Positions 43,151 to 52,201 of a stretch of DNA of 64,000 nt are shown in pieces. The notes beneath the pieces were generated by a model. That model saw only the letters and a list, made by a program, of their open reading frames with translations. It made no database searches and was not told the DNA's origin. The translations under genes and the position numbers were made by a program. This stretch comes from CAYNVQ01 sp964400735. GTDB taxonomy: Bacteria > Acidobacteriota > Aminicenantia > Aminicenantales > Aminicenantaceae. Where the stretch lies: assembly GCA_964400735.1 (NCBI GenBank), contig CAYNVQ010000007.1, forward strand, positions 1-64,000, given 5' to 3'. Each line of letters starts with the position of its first letter. The first letter of the stretch is position 1.

Positions 43151-44674
43151 CTACTTTCTAAAATCCAGGCTTTCCTGGTTGGCCATGTCCAGTACAGCCA
43201 GAAAGAGGAGCTGCGCCATGTCCTCGAGGATCTCGGGAGTGATGGTATCGATATTATCCTTCGGGTTATGATAATAAGAAGGGGCCCCGCCCACACTGAA
43301 GGAAATAGTGGGGATATCCTTCCACAAAAATCGGGCAGCATCCAGACGCGGCCGGGCGATGTTGGAGAAGTAGCTGGGATTGATCTGGCGGTGGATGTAT
43401 TTTAGATTGGCTCTATTCACGAACTCCCAAAATTCGGGATAATTCTCCGCAGCCAAGGCGCCTATTCTATCTCCACAGCCTACGCCGTCCATATTGAGGA
43501 AGGCGACGGTTTTCTCCAGGGGAAAAAGCGGATGTTCGCAATAATAATCCGAGCCGGCAACGCCCTGCTCTTCGGCGCCGAAAGCGAGGAACAATATCGA
43601 CCGGCGGGGTTTGATGGGACATTTGTGGAAGGCCTCTGCCATCCCCATCATGACCGCTACCGCCGAGGCGTTATCGTTGGCGCCGGGCATGAGCGTGTAG
43701 GCTTCACCCAGATGGTCGAGATGACCGCCGACAACGATGATTTCGTCCTTGAGCTGAGGATCCGCACCCATGTACAGGCCCACGACATTGTAACCGATGC
43801 CTTCGGGATGGTGTTCGGTGGTGTTTTTAACCGTCATCACTTTGCCGGTGGCGAAGGAATGAGGCTTCAATGTCTTTTGAATTTCTCGAACGACTTGGGC
43901 GTGTTCATATGCTGTTCCGGCGAAGACATCTTTGACCACCACATCTCCCACATGGGAATAGATGAATCCCGCATCGTAAGCATTATTTGGATTGCCGATC
44001 GGGCCGTAGTTGTAGATCATTCCTTTGGCACCATGGGCCACGGCATTCTTCAGTTTATACTGGTGGAAGGAATAGGGCCGCCACTTCTTGAAGAGGGCCT
44101 CGTCCCGGTTGGGTGAAACGGGGACTTCTCTCTCCATCAGGACGATTCTCCCCTTCACATCCACGCCTTCGTAGTCGTCGTATCCCAGCTCCGGGGCTGT
44201 GGCGCCGTAGCCGACATAAATCACCTCGGCCGTCACCTCCCCTGAGCCGGATGTGCCTCCGGGGATGAACTCATCGAAATAATGATAATATTTTTTTATG
44301 GTGCTGTCTCCGACAGGGATATGGAGCGAAACTTCGCAATCGTCGAAGATCAAGGTGTAAGGGTTGGGAAAAGCCTGAAGATAGGTGTCATTGTCACCGA
44401 CCGGAGTGATCCCCCACTTCTGGAAATAAGAGGCCAGCCATTCGGCGCTGGCGTTGAAGCCTTCGGTTCCTGTCAGCCGACCCTCGAATTTTTCCGAGGC
44501 TAGTTCCTTGACATAGTGAAAGAGGTCGTGGCTGGATATGGAGTGCATGGCCTGGAGGATTTTTTGCTCGTCGGACAGTTCTCTGGAGGCTCTTTGGGCC
44601 AAAACAGCAGAAGAAACGTTCAGGAATACAAACAAAAAAGCGGCAAAGACACTTAGAAATTTTTTGTCTCTCAT
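43151..44674 (-). CDS. Secreted M28 family zinc peptidase
   Basis: 507 aa from ATG 44674, preferred over an upstream in-frame start because GGAGAG is at the right distance and a signal peptide (MRDKKFLSVFAAFLFVF) begins there. PA-type inserted domain in the first half, then the M28 core: H318 and D320 in GGHLDH, PGANDNASA, GAEEQG, NMDGVG and a late histidine in YYHNPKDN. Predicted aminopeptidase in the periplasm. Divergent from the CAP gene, with starts only about 70 bp apart; the second M28 gene is at 49330. Confidence 0.92.
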   Translation of the reverse strand: MRDKKFLSVFAAFLFVFLNVSSAVLAQRASRELSDEQKILQAMHSISSHDLFHYVKELASEKFEGRLTGTEGFNASAEWLASYFQKWGITPVGDNDTYLQAFPNPYTLIFDDCEVSLHIPVGDSTIKKYYHYFDEFIPGGTSGSGEVTAEVIYVGYGATAPELGYDDYEGVDVKGRIVLMEREVPVSPNRDEALFKKWRPYSFHQYKLKNAVAHGAKGMIYNYGPIGNPNNAYDAGFIYSHVGDVVVKDVFAGTAYEHAQVVREIQKTLKPHSFATGKVMTVKNTTEHHPEGIGYNVVGLYMGADPQLKDEIIVVGGHLDHLGEAYTLMPGANDNASAVAVMMGMAEAFHKCPIKPRRSILFLAFGAEEQGVAGSDYYCEHPLFPLEKTVAFLNMDGVGCGDRIGALAAENYPEFWEFVNRANLKYIHRQINPSYFSNIARPRLDAARFLWKDIPTISFSVGGAPSYYHNPKDNIDTITPEILEDMAQLLFLAVLDMANQESLDFRK

Positions 44675-44746
44675 GTGGCGCTCTCCTCTCTTTTTTTTCA
44701 CTCCTATGTTAAGATAATTTCGAGAAATGTAAAGGAAAATTTGGCT

Positions 44747-45946
44747 GTGGTGAATAAATTTCGGCTAATTTTAGTGCTCGTTTTGAGCCTTCTCGCGTTC
44801 GAGAAGGGCCCGATGAAGTCCCAACAGATGCCTCCTTCATCCATTCAGCTCGCTGATACCTCTTCCATCGAAAAAGACCTTTTCGATATGGCCAACCGGG
44901 CGAGAATCGAGCAGGGATTAGATCCATTGAAATTATCCGGGGAGCTGACTAAGGTGGCTCGGAACCACAGCCGGGACATGGCTTCCCGATTGGAGCTGAG
45001 CCATAATTCCGCTTTGGGAAAATCCTACCAGGATCGTCTGGTCGAGGCGGGATTCTATTTTCGAGCTATGGGTGAAAATGTAGCTGCCAGCGAGACTTTT
45101 CGAGCCGATTTCATCCATCAAGGTTTTATGGAAAGCTCTGAACATAGAGACAATATCCTCAATCCCGATTTTAAAGAAATCGGCGTCGGCGTCGTCTATG
45201 CTCCAGATAAAAAATATTATGTGACCCAGGATTTCATGTGCTCCCTAAGGGTTTTGGGATATGAGGAAGCCGAAAAAATCATTCGCGAAGAGATCAACAG
45301 GTACAGAAGTGAGAAGTCTTTGCCTCTCCTTTCCTTTCAAAAAGTGGACAATATCCTGGCCCGAGGCTTCTCCAAGAAAAGGGCTTTGGGTCAGCCGCTG
45401 ATGAATATCGCCACGATTTTGGGCGAAACCCATATTCATTTCATCACGACTCCAGAGCTGACTATACCGGAAGACATCATGAGGGGAGTCACCAGTGAAA
45501 CATATGAGAAGGGAGGAGTCGGTGTGTGGTTTGGGCGGCTCGATGATTATCCAGGGGGGACTTATCTCATCACGCTTTTTCTTTTCCCTGTCGATGAATT
45601 CCAAAACATGAAAGAAGAAGACCTAGTGGGAATTTTGCTGGGTATCATGAACGAAAAGAGAAAGGAAGAGGGGCTCAAGCCACTTAAGCTGGATAAAAGG
45701 CTTTCTAGAGAAGCCTCGAATGTATCCAGACGGCTGAAAAATCAAGGCCCAGGCCCAAATGCTGTATTGGGAACAAGGGCCGGGATGGCATTTTCTTCCT
45801 ATGTTACGGAGGATATAAGGACCTGGCCAGAAGACTTGGATCAAGCCCTCGTTATTCCCGGACTGCGTAAAATCGGTATCGGGATCAGCTACCAGAAAAA
45901 CGACACGCACCCCCAAAACCACTACTATATCACTATCATTTTTTAA
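44747..45946 (+). CDS. Exported protein with three CAP/SCP-like modules
   Basis: 399 aa with GTG start at 44747, chosen because AAAGGA lies 10 nt upstream and a hydrophobic signal (LILVLVLSLLAF) follows; a longer GTG start at 44675 abuts the opposing gene. The first CAP domain is canonical (LSHNSA, GENVA, SEHRDNIL). Two further segments repeat its opening helix pair (INRYRSEKSLPLLSF and MNEKRKEEGLKPLKL) and end like CAP strands but lack the histidine/glutamate site. CAP proteins bind sterols, lipids or walls in various systems; the role here is unknown. Confidence 0.8.
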   Translation: MVNKFRLILVLVLSLLAFEKGPMKSQQMPPSSIQLADTSSIEKDLFDMANRARIEQGLDPLKLSGELTKVARNHSRDMASRLELSHNSALGKSYQDRLVEAGFYFRAMGENVAASETFRADFIHQGFMESSEHRDNILNPDFKEIGVGVVYAPDKKYYVTQDFMCSLRVLGYEEAEKIIREEINRYRSEKSLPLLSFQKVDNILARGFSKKRALGQPLMNIATILGETHIHFITTPELTIPEDIMRGVTSETYEKGGVGVWFGRLDDYPGGTYLITLFLFPVDEFQNMKEEDLVGILLGIMNEKRKEEGLKPLKLDKRLSREASNVSRRLKNQGPGPNAVLGTRAGMAFSSYVTEDIRTWPEDLDQALVIPGLRKIGIGISYQKNDTHPQNHYYITIIF

Positions 45947-46010
45947 TTGGTGACAGGTTACTAAATTAGTGAATCGATAAGTTTAATAATTAAGTAACCT
46001 GTCACCAATT
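45945..46010. repeat. Long inverted repeat between convergent genes (GGTGACAGGTTAC arms)
   Basis: 23-bp arms with one mismatch (45945-45967 and 45988-46010) and a 20-nt loop containing ATCGATAA. It sits exactly between the stops of the CAP gene and the barrel gene. It could act as a bidirectional terminator; its type resembles REP/RAYT-associated palindromes. Confidence 0.75.
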
Positions 46011-46013
46011 AAA

Positions 46014-46838
46014 TTAAAGGCGGATGGCGAGGCCGCCGCGAAGGGTAAAACCGTTCCAGATGCCGGCATCGACCATCAGGTGGATATTGTCGGTGATCTT
46101 TGCCTTGAGCCCTAGGTTCAACTGGATGAAAGGAAGGAAGGGAAGAGGCAGAAAATCCTCCTCCTCATCTTCGAGCTCATCCTGGATCTGTTTGATGGTT
46201 TTGGTTTCTTCTTCAGGACCATAAGTTTCAGTCGGTTCACCCACAACGTCCAGTTCGCCCGACCAGGAATAATGAACCTCGTCATTTTCGATGGAAGAAA
46301 AGGTCGCCGCCCCTACTCCAAAAGTTATGTAAGGATGGATCCGGGACCTGGGAATGATGTCCCAGCGAAAGCTCAAATGAAAGGTCAACGGATTGAGCAC
46401 GACATCTCCTGCGGTTGTCCCTTCGAACCTGGAACCATCATCGAATTCCATATCGGCAGAGACTTCCACCAATTCCACCTTCATTTTAGTTTTTTCCAAT
46501 GAAAATCCCAACGAGAAGGACCCGTTATGTCCGCCTGGATACCACCGCAGCTCGAATCCGTAATTGTATCCGCCAGAATCGAAATCGACTGTCTGTTCAT
46601 ATATAGGATCGATCAGATAGGGATAGTCTTGTTGAATCTCTTCTAAAAAGGCATCTCTGAATTCTGACTCGAGAGCATCCGATAGAATATTCTCAATGGT
46701 ATTTCCTAAAAGATCAAGACTCCAACTCCCATAGTGAAAGCTGAACTCAAAATTCCCCTGAGCCACTGAGTTAGGAACAGACACAAAATAGATCAATAAA
46801 AAGATGGGCATGACTTTAATAAGGTTTCGAATCTTCAT
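46014..46838 (-). CDS. Outer-membrane beta-barrel protein
   Basis: 274 aa from ATG 46838, which has GAAGGAGGAAGA directly upstream; a longer GTG start is unlikely. Signal peptide ends near SVAQ. Alternating strands (FEFSFHYGSWSLD, GYNYGFELRWYPGG, LTFHLSFRWDIIP) end with RGGLAIRL. An acidic stretch (DELEDEEEDF) is probably an extracellular loop. Function unknown. Confidence 0.72.
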   Translation of the reverse strand: MKIRNLIKVMPIFLLIYFVSVPNSVAQGNFEFSFHYGSWSLDLLGNTIENILSDALESEFRDAFLEEIQQDYPYLIDPIYEQTVDFDSGGYNYGFELRWYPGGHNGSFSLGFSLEKTKMKVELVEVSADMEFDDGSRFEGTTAGDVVLNPLTFHLSFRWDIIPRSRIHPYITFGVGAATFSSIENDEVHYSWSGELDVVGEPTETYGPEEETKTIKQIQDELEDEEEDFLPLPFLPFIQLNLGLKAKITDNIHLMVDAGIWNGFTLRGGLAIRL

Positions 46839-47008
46839 TCTTCCTCCTTCGAATGAGTCACTCACTTTTTACATTCTTTTAGCACAACAACAAGAACACA
46901 TCAATAGCCTATAGCGATGAAAAGAGGGGTGAATCTGTTGATTTACGATAAGGATTCTGATATCTTGATTTTCCATATTCCCGCATAAAACTATGAAAAG
47001 GAGGACTT

Positions 47009-47587
47009 ATGATAAAGACATTGCTTTTGGGACTATCTCTATTCGTTTTTATCTTCGGATTGGCTTCCTCTACATCCTCGGCCCAAGCTAACCCAAAGGT
47101 CCTGATGAAAACCACCAAGGGCGACATCACCATCGAGCTGTATCCGGATAAGGCCCCTCTCACGGTCAATAACTTTCTTTCCTATGTGGATGACCATTTC
47201 TATGACGGCACTATTTTCCACAGAGTGATGCCGGGTTTCATGATACAGGGAGGAGGATTGACACAGGATTTCGGAGAAAAGCCGGCAAAGTCTCCCATAA
47301 AAAACGAGGCGGCCAACGGACTGAAAAACAAAAGAGGCACAATCGCCATGGCCCGCAGAGGAGAACCTCACAGTGCCACCTGCCAGTTTTTCTTCAACCA
47401 TGTGGACAACTCATTTTTGGACTACGGGACAGCCTCCGACGGATGGGGATACTGTGTTTTTGGGAAGGTCGTCGACGGATTGGACGTCGTAGACGCCATC
47501 GCCGACTCCCCCACCATGACCAAACACGGAATGCAGGATGTTCCCCGGGAAACCATCAAAATTATCTCGGTTACCCGCCTGGATTAG
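47009..47587 (+). CDS. Periplasmic peptidyl-prolyl cis-trans isomerase (cyclophilin)
   Basis: 192 aa. Signal peptide (MIKTLLLGLSLFVFIFG to about SSAQA), then a short bacterial cyclophilin: FHRVMPGFMIQGG, QFFFNHVDN and VFGKVVDGLDVVD. It catalyses proline isomerisation during folding of exported proteins, like PpiA. GGAGG lies 7 nt before the ATG. Confidence 0.94.
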   Translation: MIKTLLLGLSLFVFIFGLASSTSSAQANPKVLMKTTKGDITIELYPDKAPLTVNNFLSYVDDHFYDGTIFHRVMPGFMIQGGGLTQDFGEKPAKSPIKNEAANGLKNKRGTIAMARRGEPHSATCQFFFNHVDNSFLDYGTASDGWGYCVFGKVVDGLDVVDAIADSPTMTKHGMQDVPRETIKIISVTRLD

Positions 47588-47663
47588 CTCCCGTATCCAC
47601 AGCCGGTAAAAAAAACAATAAGACCAATATAATGCGACCTTAAAAAATTCCGGTGCGCCGGGG

Positions 47664-47864
47664 ATGTTCGACACTATCTTCGCTTTTTTTCATCTTTTTC
47701 TCCTCCTCGGCCTGCTCGGCTATGCCTTTTATTCTCTCTTCCAGGGCAATGCCCTGCGCTTCGTTTTGATCATCGTCTGTTTGGCCGGCTACTACTTTTT
47801 GGCCCTCCATAAAAATGTAAAAAAAGAGATCGCCCGAAAAAGAAATTCGAAAAGCAAAAAATAA
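47664..47864 (+). CDS. Small membrane protein of unknown function
   Basis: 66 aa with two hydrophobic helices (about 5-25 and 32-47) and a basic tail rich in K and R. The next gene's ATG follows its stop with no gap, which supports it being real and co-translated with the AGCS transporter. I do not recognise the family. Confidence 0.6.
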   Translation: MFDTIFAFFHLFLLLGLLGYAFYSLFQGNALRFVLIIVCLAGYYFLALHKNVKKEIARKRNSKSKK

Positions 47865-49232
47865 ATGGATTTTTTCGACCGATCCATCCGCCTTTTAGCG
47901 GCAATTGTCTGGGGTCCCCAAACAGTCGTTTTGCTCCTCGGGGTGGGGCTTTTCCTGACCATCTGGCTCCGCTTCGTCCAGATACGCCGTTTCCGCTTGT
48001 CGGTGCGGCTGCTACTCGGTCCAAGAGATTTCGGCGAGAGCCAAAAAGAACGCAAAGGAGACATCTCCCCTTTCCAGGCCTTGACCACATCACTGGCCGC
48101 CGTGATCGGCAATGGCAACATCGCTGGCGTCTGCACAGCCATAGCCATGGGCGGCCCTGGCTCGGTCTTCTGGATGTGGATGGGAGCCCTGGTGGGTATG
48201 GCCACCAAAATGGTCGAGGCCATCCTCGGACAGAAATTCAAGCGGATCATGCCCGATGGATTGGTGGCCGGAGGGCCGATGTATTACATCCGCGATGGAT
48301 TGGGATTGCCCTGGCTGGCCGGTATTTTCGCTTTTTTCATGGGGTGCAAACCTCTGTTTTCCACGACCTCTATCCAATCCAACTCCATTGCCTTGGTGCT
48401 CAAAACCGAGCTGGGACTGGCTCCCTGGATCTCGGGTTTGGGCCTGGCCTTTCTGACCTGGATGGTCATCATTGGCGGGATCAAATTTATCGCCCGGGTA
48501 ACAGAGATATTGAGCCCCCTAATGGTCATTCTCTACATTCTTGGGGCGATGACCACCATCATCATCTTCGCCTCCCGGATTCCCCACGCTTTCTCCCTTA
48601 TCTTTGTCGGTGCCTTCAAACCTTCTGCCCTAACTGGCGGTGTGGCCGGCATGACCGTAGCCCGAGCCCTGCGTTACGGTCTTGCCAGAGGGGCCTACTC
48701 CAACGAGGCCGGCACCGGTACCGCCGCCGTCTTCCACGCCTCGGCCAGGACCAGTGAGCCCGTGCGCCAAGGGCTGCTCGCTTCTCTGGATGTCTTTATC
48801 GACACCATTGTCGTTTGCACACTCACCGCCTTGGCCGTACTGGCCGCCGGTGTGTGGACCTCTGGAACAAGCACAGAAATGACGGCCGCAGCCTTCAATG
48901 CAGCCCTTCCGGGAATCGGCGGGCTCATCGTTGCAGCCAGTTCGCTTCTCTTCGGATATTCCAGCCTGATCGCGGTGCCCTATTACGGGGAGATCTCCTT
49001 TACTTATCTTCTTGGTCTCTGGATTAAAAAACCCTTTCGCTGGATCTTTTGCGGGATCATTTTTATGGGAGCCATATTAGAAGTGGAGGAAGCTTGGTCT
49101 ATAGGCGACGTGTTCAACGGCATGATGACCTTCACCAACATGATCGGAATTCTTGGGCTGTCCGCCCTGGCCGTCGGCACCATCAGAACCTATCTGAAAA
49201 GCATGGATGGCCGAAAAAATGGCCCCCGCTGA
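47865..49232 (+). CDS. AGCS family sodium:amino-acid symporter
   Basis: 455 aa, about ten membrane helices. AAVIGNGNIAGVCTAIAMGGPGS-type signature (kept short here: NGNIAGV), MTVARALRYGLARGAYSNEAGTG region with SNEAGTG, and KMVEA are AGCS features. It imports alanine or glycine with sodium, which pairs well with the Nqr sodium pump and the many peptidases in the window. Directly follows the small membrane protein. Confidence 0.93.
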   Translation: MDFFDRSIRLLAAIVWGPQTVVLLLGVGLFLTIWLRFVQIRRFRLSVRLLLGPRDFGESQKERKGDISPFQALTTSLAAVIGNGNIAGVCTAIAMGGPGSVFWMWMGALVGMATKMVEAILGQKFKRIMPDGLVAGGPMYYIRDGLGLPWLAGIFAFFMGCKPLFSTTSIQSNSIALVLKTELGLAPWISGLGLAFLTWMVIIGGIKFIARVTEILSPLMVILYILGAMTTIIIFASRIPHAFSLIFVGAFKPSALTGGVAGMTVARALRYGLARGAYSNEAGTGTAAVFHASARTSEPVRQGLLASLDVFIDTIVVCTLTALAVLAAGVWTSGTSTEMTAAAFNAALPGIGGLIVAASSLLFGYSSLIAVPYYGEISFTYLLGLWIKKPFRWIFCGIIFMGAILEVEEAWSIGDVFNGMMTFTNMIGILGLSALAVGTIRTYLKSMDGRKNGPR

Positions 49233-49329
49233 AGACATGATGGCTGTAAAAAGGATATCCTTTGTAATAGGCTTCTTTAATAGGCTTCGCCCATCTCTAA
49301 AATATCATGGGAAAGGAAAGGAGACCGTC

Positions 49330-50805
49330 ATGAAATATTTCAAACTTTTTTTGGCTCTTTTTTTTGCAGCACTTTCCGTTCTCTTACTTAATTCTGGAAC
49401 CGTCGATCCAGATCTATCAAAAGGCCTGAACTCTATCGCGGCTCATGACGTTTATGACTACTGCAAAACAATGGCCTTGCCGAAGTATGCAGGCCGGTTG
49501 ACCGGACATCAAGGCTATACGGAAGCCGCCAGATGGGCCGCCGGCATGTTCAAGCAGTGGGGCCTCAGGCCCATAAACAAAAAAGAAGGTTATCTCCAGG
49601 CCTATCCCTCCCCCTTCACCGTCATCGAGGAAGCCGAGATGACGCTTCTTATCCCCCAAAAAATGAAAGATGGCCAACAGGAAGAATCTTTCAAAGAAAT
49701 CGAGCTCAAACCCGAGACTGATTTTCTTCCCCTTCTCTTCAGCGACAGCGGCAACCACACCGCAAAGATGATCTTCGCCGGATGGGGCATCAGCGCCCCC
49801 AATCTGGGGTACGACGACTATGCCGGATTGGATGTCAAGGGGAAATACGTCCTCTGTTTCAGAGGCACCCCGGATAGAACCGACCAACGGTACCAGGAAC
49901 ACGATCACCACCGTTACCGGATGCAAACCGCCAAGCGGAAGGGGGCACTGGGCCTCTTCTATATCTATCCCGATCCCCTTGCCAATCCCAACGGGGACTG
50001 GATACAGGGATTCACACCGGCTATGATCAGCGAGAAAGTGGCGGATCAAATTCTGGAGGAAAAAGGCATAACCTCCCAGGAATTGAAAAAGGACCTCCAG
50101 ACCTATAAAAAACCCCTATCTTTTCCGCTTCAATCCAAAATGGCTTTCCGTGTTCGGGCTCACCATTCTGCAGATTCCGTCGGGTACAATATTGTGGGAT
50201 ACGTGGAAGGATCAGACCCGGCTCTTAATAGAGAATGCCTAGTCATAGGTGGTCATTTCGACCATTGTGGAGAACACATGGGATTGCTTTTTCCCGGAGC
50301 CAACGACAATGCCAGCGGAAGCGCGGTCGTGATGGAGATAGCCGAAGCTTTTAGCCTGCTCAAACAAAAACCGAAGAGATCCGTCATCTTCGTGCTCTTC
50401 GGTGGCGAGGAGATGGGGCTCCAGGGATCCACCTATTTTGCCGATCATCTGCCAGCCCAGTTTGCCAAGATCGATGGCATGTTCAATTTCGACATGGTGG
50501 GAGAGGGAGACAAAACAGGGTGCGCTGTCGCGGGAGAACCGGAAGAGCTTAAAAAGACACTCGAGGACGCAGATTCCGCTCTTCATATCCTGAGGGGAAT
50601 CTATGTGGTAAGATCGGTAGGGGTGCGCTCGTCCGATTATGCGCCCTTTTTCCAGAAAGGGGCCTCCTGCGTCTCATTTGCTTCCAACGGGCCACATCTG
50701 CACTATCATCTCCCCGGTGACACCATTTACCGAATCAATCCGGACATCATGGCCGATATCGCCCGGCTCGCTTTCCTCAGCGCCTGCTCCTGGGCCAACC
50801 GCTAA
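49330..50805 (+). CDS. Secreted M28 family zinc aminopeptidase
   Basis: 491 aa from ATG 49330, supported by GGAG 9 nt upstream and a signal peptide (MKYFKLFLALFFAALSVLLL); the longer start at 49207 overlaps the transporter. PA-like insertion, then M28 core H309 and D311 (GGHFDH), PGANDNASG, GGEEMG, FDMVGEGD and late histidine in HLHYHLPGD. A paralogue of 43151-44674 and likely another peptide-degrading exoenzyme. Confidence 0.92.
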   Translation: MKYFKLFLALFFAALSVLLLNSGTVDPDLSKGLNSIAAHDVYDYCKTMALPKYAGRLTGHQGYTEAARWAAGMFKQWGLRPINKKEGYLQAYPSPFTVIEEAEMTLLIPQKMKDGQQEESFKEIELKPETDFLPLLFSDSGNHTAKMIFAGWGISAPNLGYDDYAGLDVKGKYVLCFRGTPDRTDQRYQEHDHHRYRMQTAKRKGALGLFYIYPDPLANPNGDWIQGFTPAMISEKVADQILEEKGITSQELKKDLQTYKKPLSFPLQSKMAFRVRAHHSADSVGYNIVGYVEGSDPALNRECLVIGGHFDHCGEHMGLLFPGANDNASGSAVVMEIAEAFSLLKQKPKRSVIFVLFGGEEMGLQGSTYFADHLPAQFAKIDGMFNFDMVGEGDKTGCAVAGEPEELKKTLEDADSALHILRGIYVVRSVGVRSSDYAPFFQKGASCVSFASNGPHLHYHLPGDTIYRINPDIMADIARLAFLSACSWANR

Positions 50806-50813
50806 AAAAAGAG

Positions 50814-50908
50814 GTGGGGACGCTCCTTTAGGTGCCACCCTATTGAAATTTGATCGATAAATACCATAAATTTTGGCTATAGGGTGGCACCTAAAGGAGC
50901 GTCCCCAC
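50814..50908. repeat. Perfect 30-bp inverted repeat between convergent genes
   Basis: Arms 50814-50843 and 50879-50908 are exact reverse complements; the 35-nt loop contains GATCGATAA. It lies between the stops of the M28 gene and the secretin-like gene. Its GGGGACG...GGTGCCACCC arm resembles the 54341 element. It could be a bidirectional terminator and/or a REP-like mobile palindrome. Confidence 0.85.
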
Positions 50909-50917
50909 TTTTACTGT

Positions 50918-51682
50918 TTAGCGGATGACCTTTCCGGACAGGATCAAAATCAGAGCCTTATCTCCTCCGTTCAACTTGGAGACACCGACTACGCTCCGGT
51001 CGCCGCTCTTCAGAGAAAGCGTCGTTTCGATGAGGGTTAACGGCACTGGCCCCCCATCCTTTTGGGGTATATCCCGGGAGAGTCTCAACTCCAACCGGAT
51101 GGACTCGATCTTCTCCTCCATGATGAACCTGGGAACAAGCTCCAGCCTCAAACTCAATCCTTCTCCTCCCAGTCTTTGGGTGGAGTGGCTGTTGTCCTGG
51201 ACATTGATCAGAGTTGAATCCAGCTTCCTGTACGATTCATAGGCCAATATTTTGCTCAATTCCTTAATCAAAGGATCGGATTGGATTTGTTTATCGGGAC
51301 GAGCGGATCTTTCCACAGCCGCATCCATCCCAACTTTAGAACCTGGATCCGGCGTCCCGGACATCGATCCAATGATCAAGTCCACCGTGAATTGAAGGGA
51401 GAGGGGTTTTATGTCTATTTCTTTCAGGATAGCAAGGACCTTGTCAACCATCTCCGGAATATCTTCGACGATCAACATGTTGTTTTCCCTGACCAGTTGA
51501 ATTTTTCCGTTCCTGCTCAGATAGGGCATCAAAATATTATAAGCCGAACGGGCATCGATGTAATTGACCTTGATGACTTCTTTCCTCAGCTTCATCTGAT
51601 TAGGCTGCTGGGGGGGACCTGAAAAAAGGTTCGCCCCGATCAGCACGACCAAAGTCACAAAAATGACTATTATTTTTTTCAT
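50918..51682 (-). CDS. Exported secretin/NolW-like domain protein
   Basis: 254 aa. Signal segment (MKKIIVIFVTLVVLIGANLFSG), then a secretin N1/NolW-like fold (VIKVNYIDARSAYNILMPYL ... LIVEDIPEMVDKVLAILKEID), then a beta-rich C-terminal half. No secretin pore domain is visible, so it is not a full secretin. The ATG overlaps the anti-sigma stop by 4 bp, making it third in the sigma operon and perhaps a sensor or effector of that circuit. Confidence 0.7.
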   Translation of the reverse strand: MKKIIVIFVTLVVLIGANLFSGPPQQPNQMKLRKEVIKVNYIDARSAYNILMPYLSRNGKIQLVRENNMLIVEDIPEMVDKVLAILKEIDIKPLSLQFTVDLIIGSMSGTPDPGSKVGMDAAVERSARPDKQIQSDPLIKELSKILAYESYRKLDSTLINVQDNSHSTQRLGGEGLSLRLELVPRFIMEEKIESIRLELRLSRDIPQKDGGPVPLTLIETTLSLKSGDRSVVGVSKLNGGDKALILILSGKVIR

Positions 51683-52197
51683 TTATTCTCCTCCAAATCG
51701 AAATTTTTATTGAAGATCCAGACAATTTGCAATCCGGTCTCCTTGGAAACCATGGTCATGGAAACCATTTCCTGCTCCCTCTGCCCTCCTGTTCCACTCA
51801 GAACCTCTTCCCCTGCCACATCCGGATATCTGGGCGTCAATCCGATATGCTTGACGAATGGGGGACGAACAACAAGGGTCATTATCACAAGCATCACCCC
51901 TGCCATCAATGCATAAGCCCACCCCTTCCGGAAAGGCCAGAGCTCCAAAAAAACCTTCCGGGAAGAGCCTTCTTTTATTACAGATTGAACCGCTCTCTGC
52001 CAATCCTTTTCCTCCCATTCCAGCTTTTCCTCTTCGAACCATGTACGGGTTTCTCGGACCAGCCACACAAATTTTTCATATTCAGCCCGACACTTCGGGC
52101 ATCCTTCCAGGTGAGACCTGACGGCCGGAATGTCTTCCTCGGGAAGTTCAGATCCAGCCAATAAAGGAAGCAGCCGCCGAATCTTATGGCATTTCAT
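51679..52197 (-). CDS. Membrane anti-sigma factor with zinc-finger (ZAS-type)
   Basis: 172 aa from ATG 52197 (GGAGGTGA upstream). C3 and HLEGCPKC with H29, C33 and C36 form the H-x3-C-x2-C anti-sigma zinc motif. A membrane helix lies near 95-115 (AYALMAGVMLVIMTLVV), with a short outer domain. It should hold the ECF sigma factor at the membrane until a signal arrives. Encoded 4 bp after the sigma stop. Confidence 0.85.
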   Translation of the reverse strand: MKCHKIRRLLPLLAGSELPEEDIPAVRSHLEGCPKCRAEYEKFVWLVRETRTWFEEEKLEWEEKDWQRAVQSVIKEGSSRKVFLELWPFRKGWAYALMAGVMLVIMTLVVRPPFVKHIGLTPRYPDVAGEEVLSGTGGQREQEMVSMTMVSKETGLQIVWIFNKNFDLEENK

Positions 52198-52201
52198 GTC
52201 T

